A stretch of 5,493 bases of DNA from Alphaproteobacteria bacterium (GTDB lineage: Bacteria > Pseudomonadota > Alphaproteobacteria > UBA3830), in NCBI GenBank assembly GCA_025998595.1, contig BNWE01000090.1, positions 1-5,493 on the forward strand, written 5' to 3'. The notes beneath the pieces were generated by a model. It worked only from the letters and a program-made list of their open reading frames with translations, was not told the DNA's origin and did not search any database. The position numbers and the translations under genes were made by a program. This document shows, one piece after another, positions 5,348-5,493 of this stretch. Numbering within the stretch: position 1 is the first letter of the stretch; every line of letters starts with the position of its first letter.

Positions 5348-5353
5348 ATTAAA
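5348..5353. repeat. Target-site duplication, right copy (ATTAAA)
   Basis: ATTAAA directly follows the right inverted repeat; pair of 5176-5181. One copy is needed to keep the tail gene in frame (GCA TTA AAG GAT). Confidence 0.85.
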
Positions 5354-5493
5354 GGATTTTTTCAACCGATTCGATTCCAGCAAAAAATACACGATGTTAT
5401 TGTTTTTGGCTGGTAAAGGTTTGCAATCTGCGGAGCTGAACGAAATTCAGGAGTGCGCAAGGCAAGCGTTAAAAGACATAGGCAACGCGATTT

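Larger units (their letters stand above)
5168..5493 (+). pseudogene. DUF4815-like tail protein gene, interrupted by a 166-bp element (3' end outside window)
   Basis: The gene starts MPALK at 5168 but now reads into the element and stops at TAG 5201-5203 after 11 codons (MPALNANSAKN). If the element (5182-5347) and one ATTAAA copy are removed, the frame runs MPALKDFFNRFDSSKKYTML onward, then LFLAGKGLQSAELNEIQECARQ, and stays open to the window end. The segment 'NRFD..K.Y....F.AGKGLQSAELNEIQ' is what I recall as the opening of the DUF4815 tail proteins, large proteins encoded downstream of baseplate genes. Reading back from the intact part, the frame meets a TAG at 5343-5345 inside the element. 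The first in-frame ATG after it is 5394, which has no ribosome site and would lose most of the opening motif. The rest of the gene is not visible, so its state downstream is unknown. Confidence 0.75.

Noticed and set aside
5177..5352. A TTAA target duplication, as used by IS1380/piggyBac-like elements.
   Set aside because: With TTAA as the duplication the outermost bases of the inverted repeats would mismatch, while the 6-bp ATTAAA reading gives perfect ends on both sides.

Overview
This window is the boundary between the head/neck and baseplate modules of a contractile-tailed (myovirus-type) phage or prophage. All convincing genes lie on the + strand and form one tightly packed, translationally coupled transcription unit. 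Base composition is moderately AT-rich. The combination of a lambda-type head (capsid E, FII-like joining protein, minor tail protein Z) with a P2/Mu-type baseplate set (V, W/gp25, J, I) is known from temperate phages of Proteobacteria. Low-GC alphaproteobacterial (for example intracellular) hosts are my guess, but no host gene is present and this is weak inference.

Layout. 2-163: C-terminus of the major capsid protein E. 160-480: head-tail joining protein, FII-like. 483-1013: minor tail protein Z. 1010-1486: probable tail terminator or completion protein, identity uncertain. 1476-2090: baseplate spike protein V. 2090-2191: unrecognised 33-codon ORF. 2191-2526: baseplate wedge protein W (gp25-like). 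2523-3344: baseplate protein J. 3341-4492: long tail protein I. 4493-4599: only real gap in the run. 4600-5085: small tail/baseplate-associated protein. 5098-5154: 18-codon ORF. 5168-end: start of a DUF4815-like tail gene. Four junctions are ATGA overlaps and two are TGATG overlaps, so most genes are translationally coupled.

The most notable structure is at the 3' end. A 166-bp element (5182-5347) has perfect 28-bp terminal inverted repeats and is flanked by a 6-bp direct repeat, ATTAAA. It sits five codons into the DUF4815-like gene. Removing the element plus one ATTAAA copy joins the gene into one continuous frame, so this is a recent insertion of a small non-autonomous transposable element (MITE). 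The element also carries a hairpin followed by six T residues that looks like a rho-independent terminator on the + strand. It should therefore stop both translation of the gene and transcription into later tail genes.

Together the genes encode capsid shell, neck, spike, wedge and baseplate periphery. Sheath, tube and tape-measure genes are not in the window and would be expected downstream, beyond the insertion. If this is a prophage, the insertion probably makes it defective.
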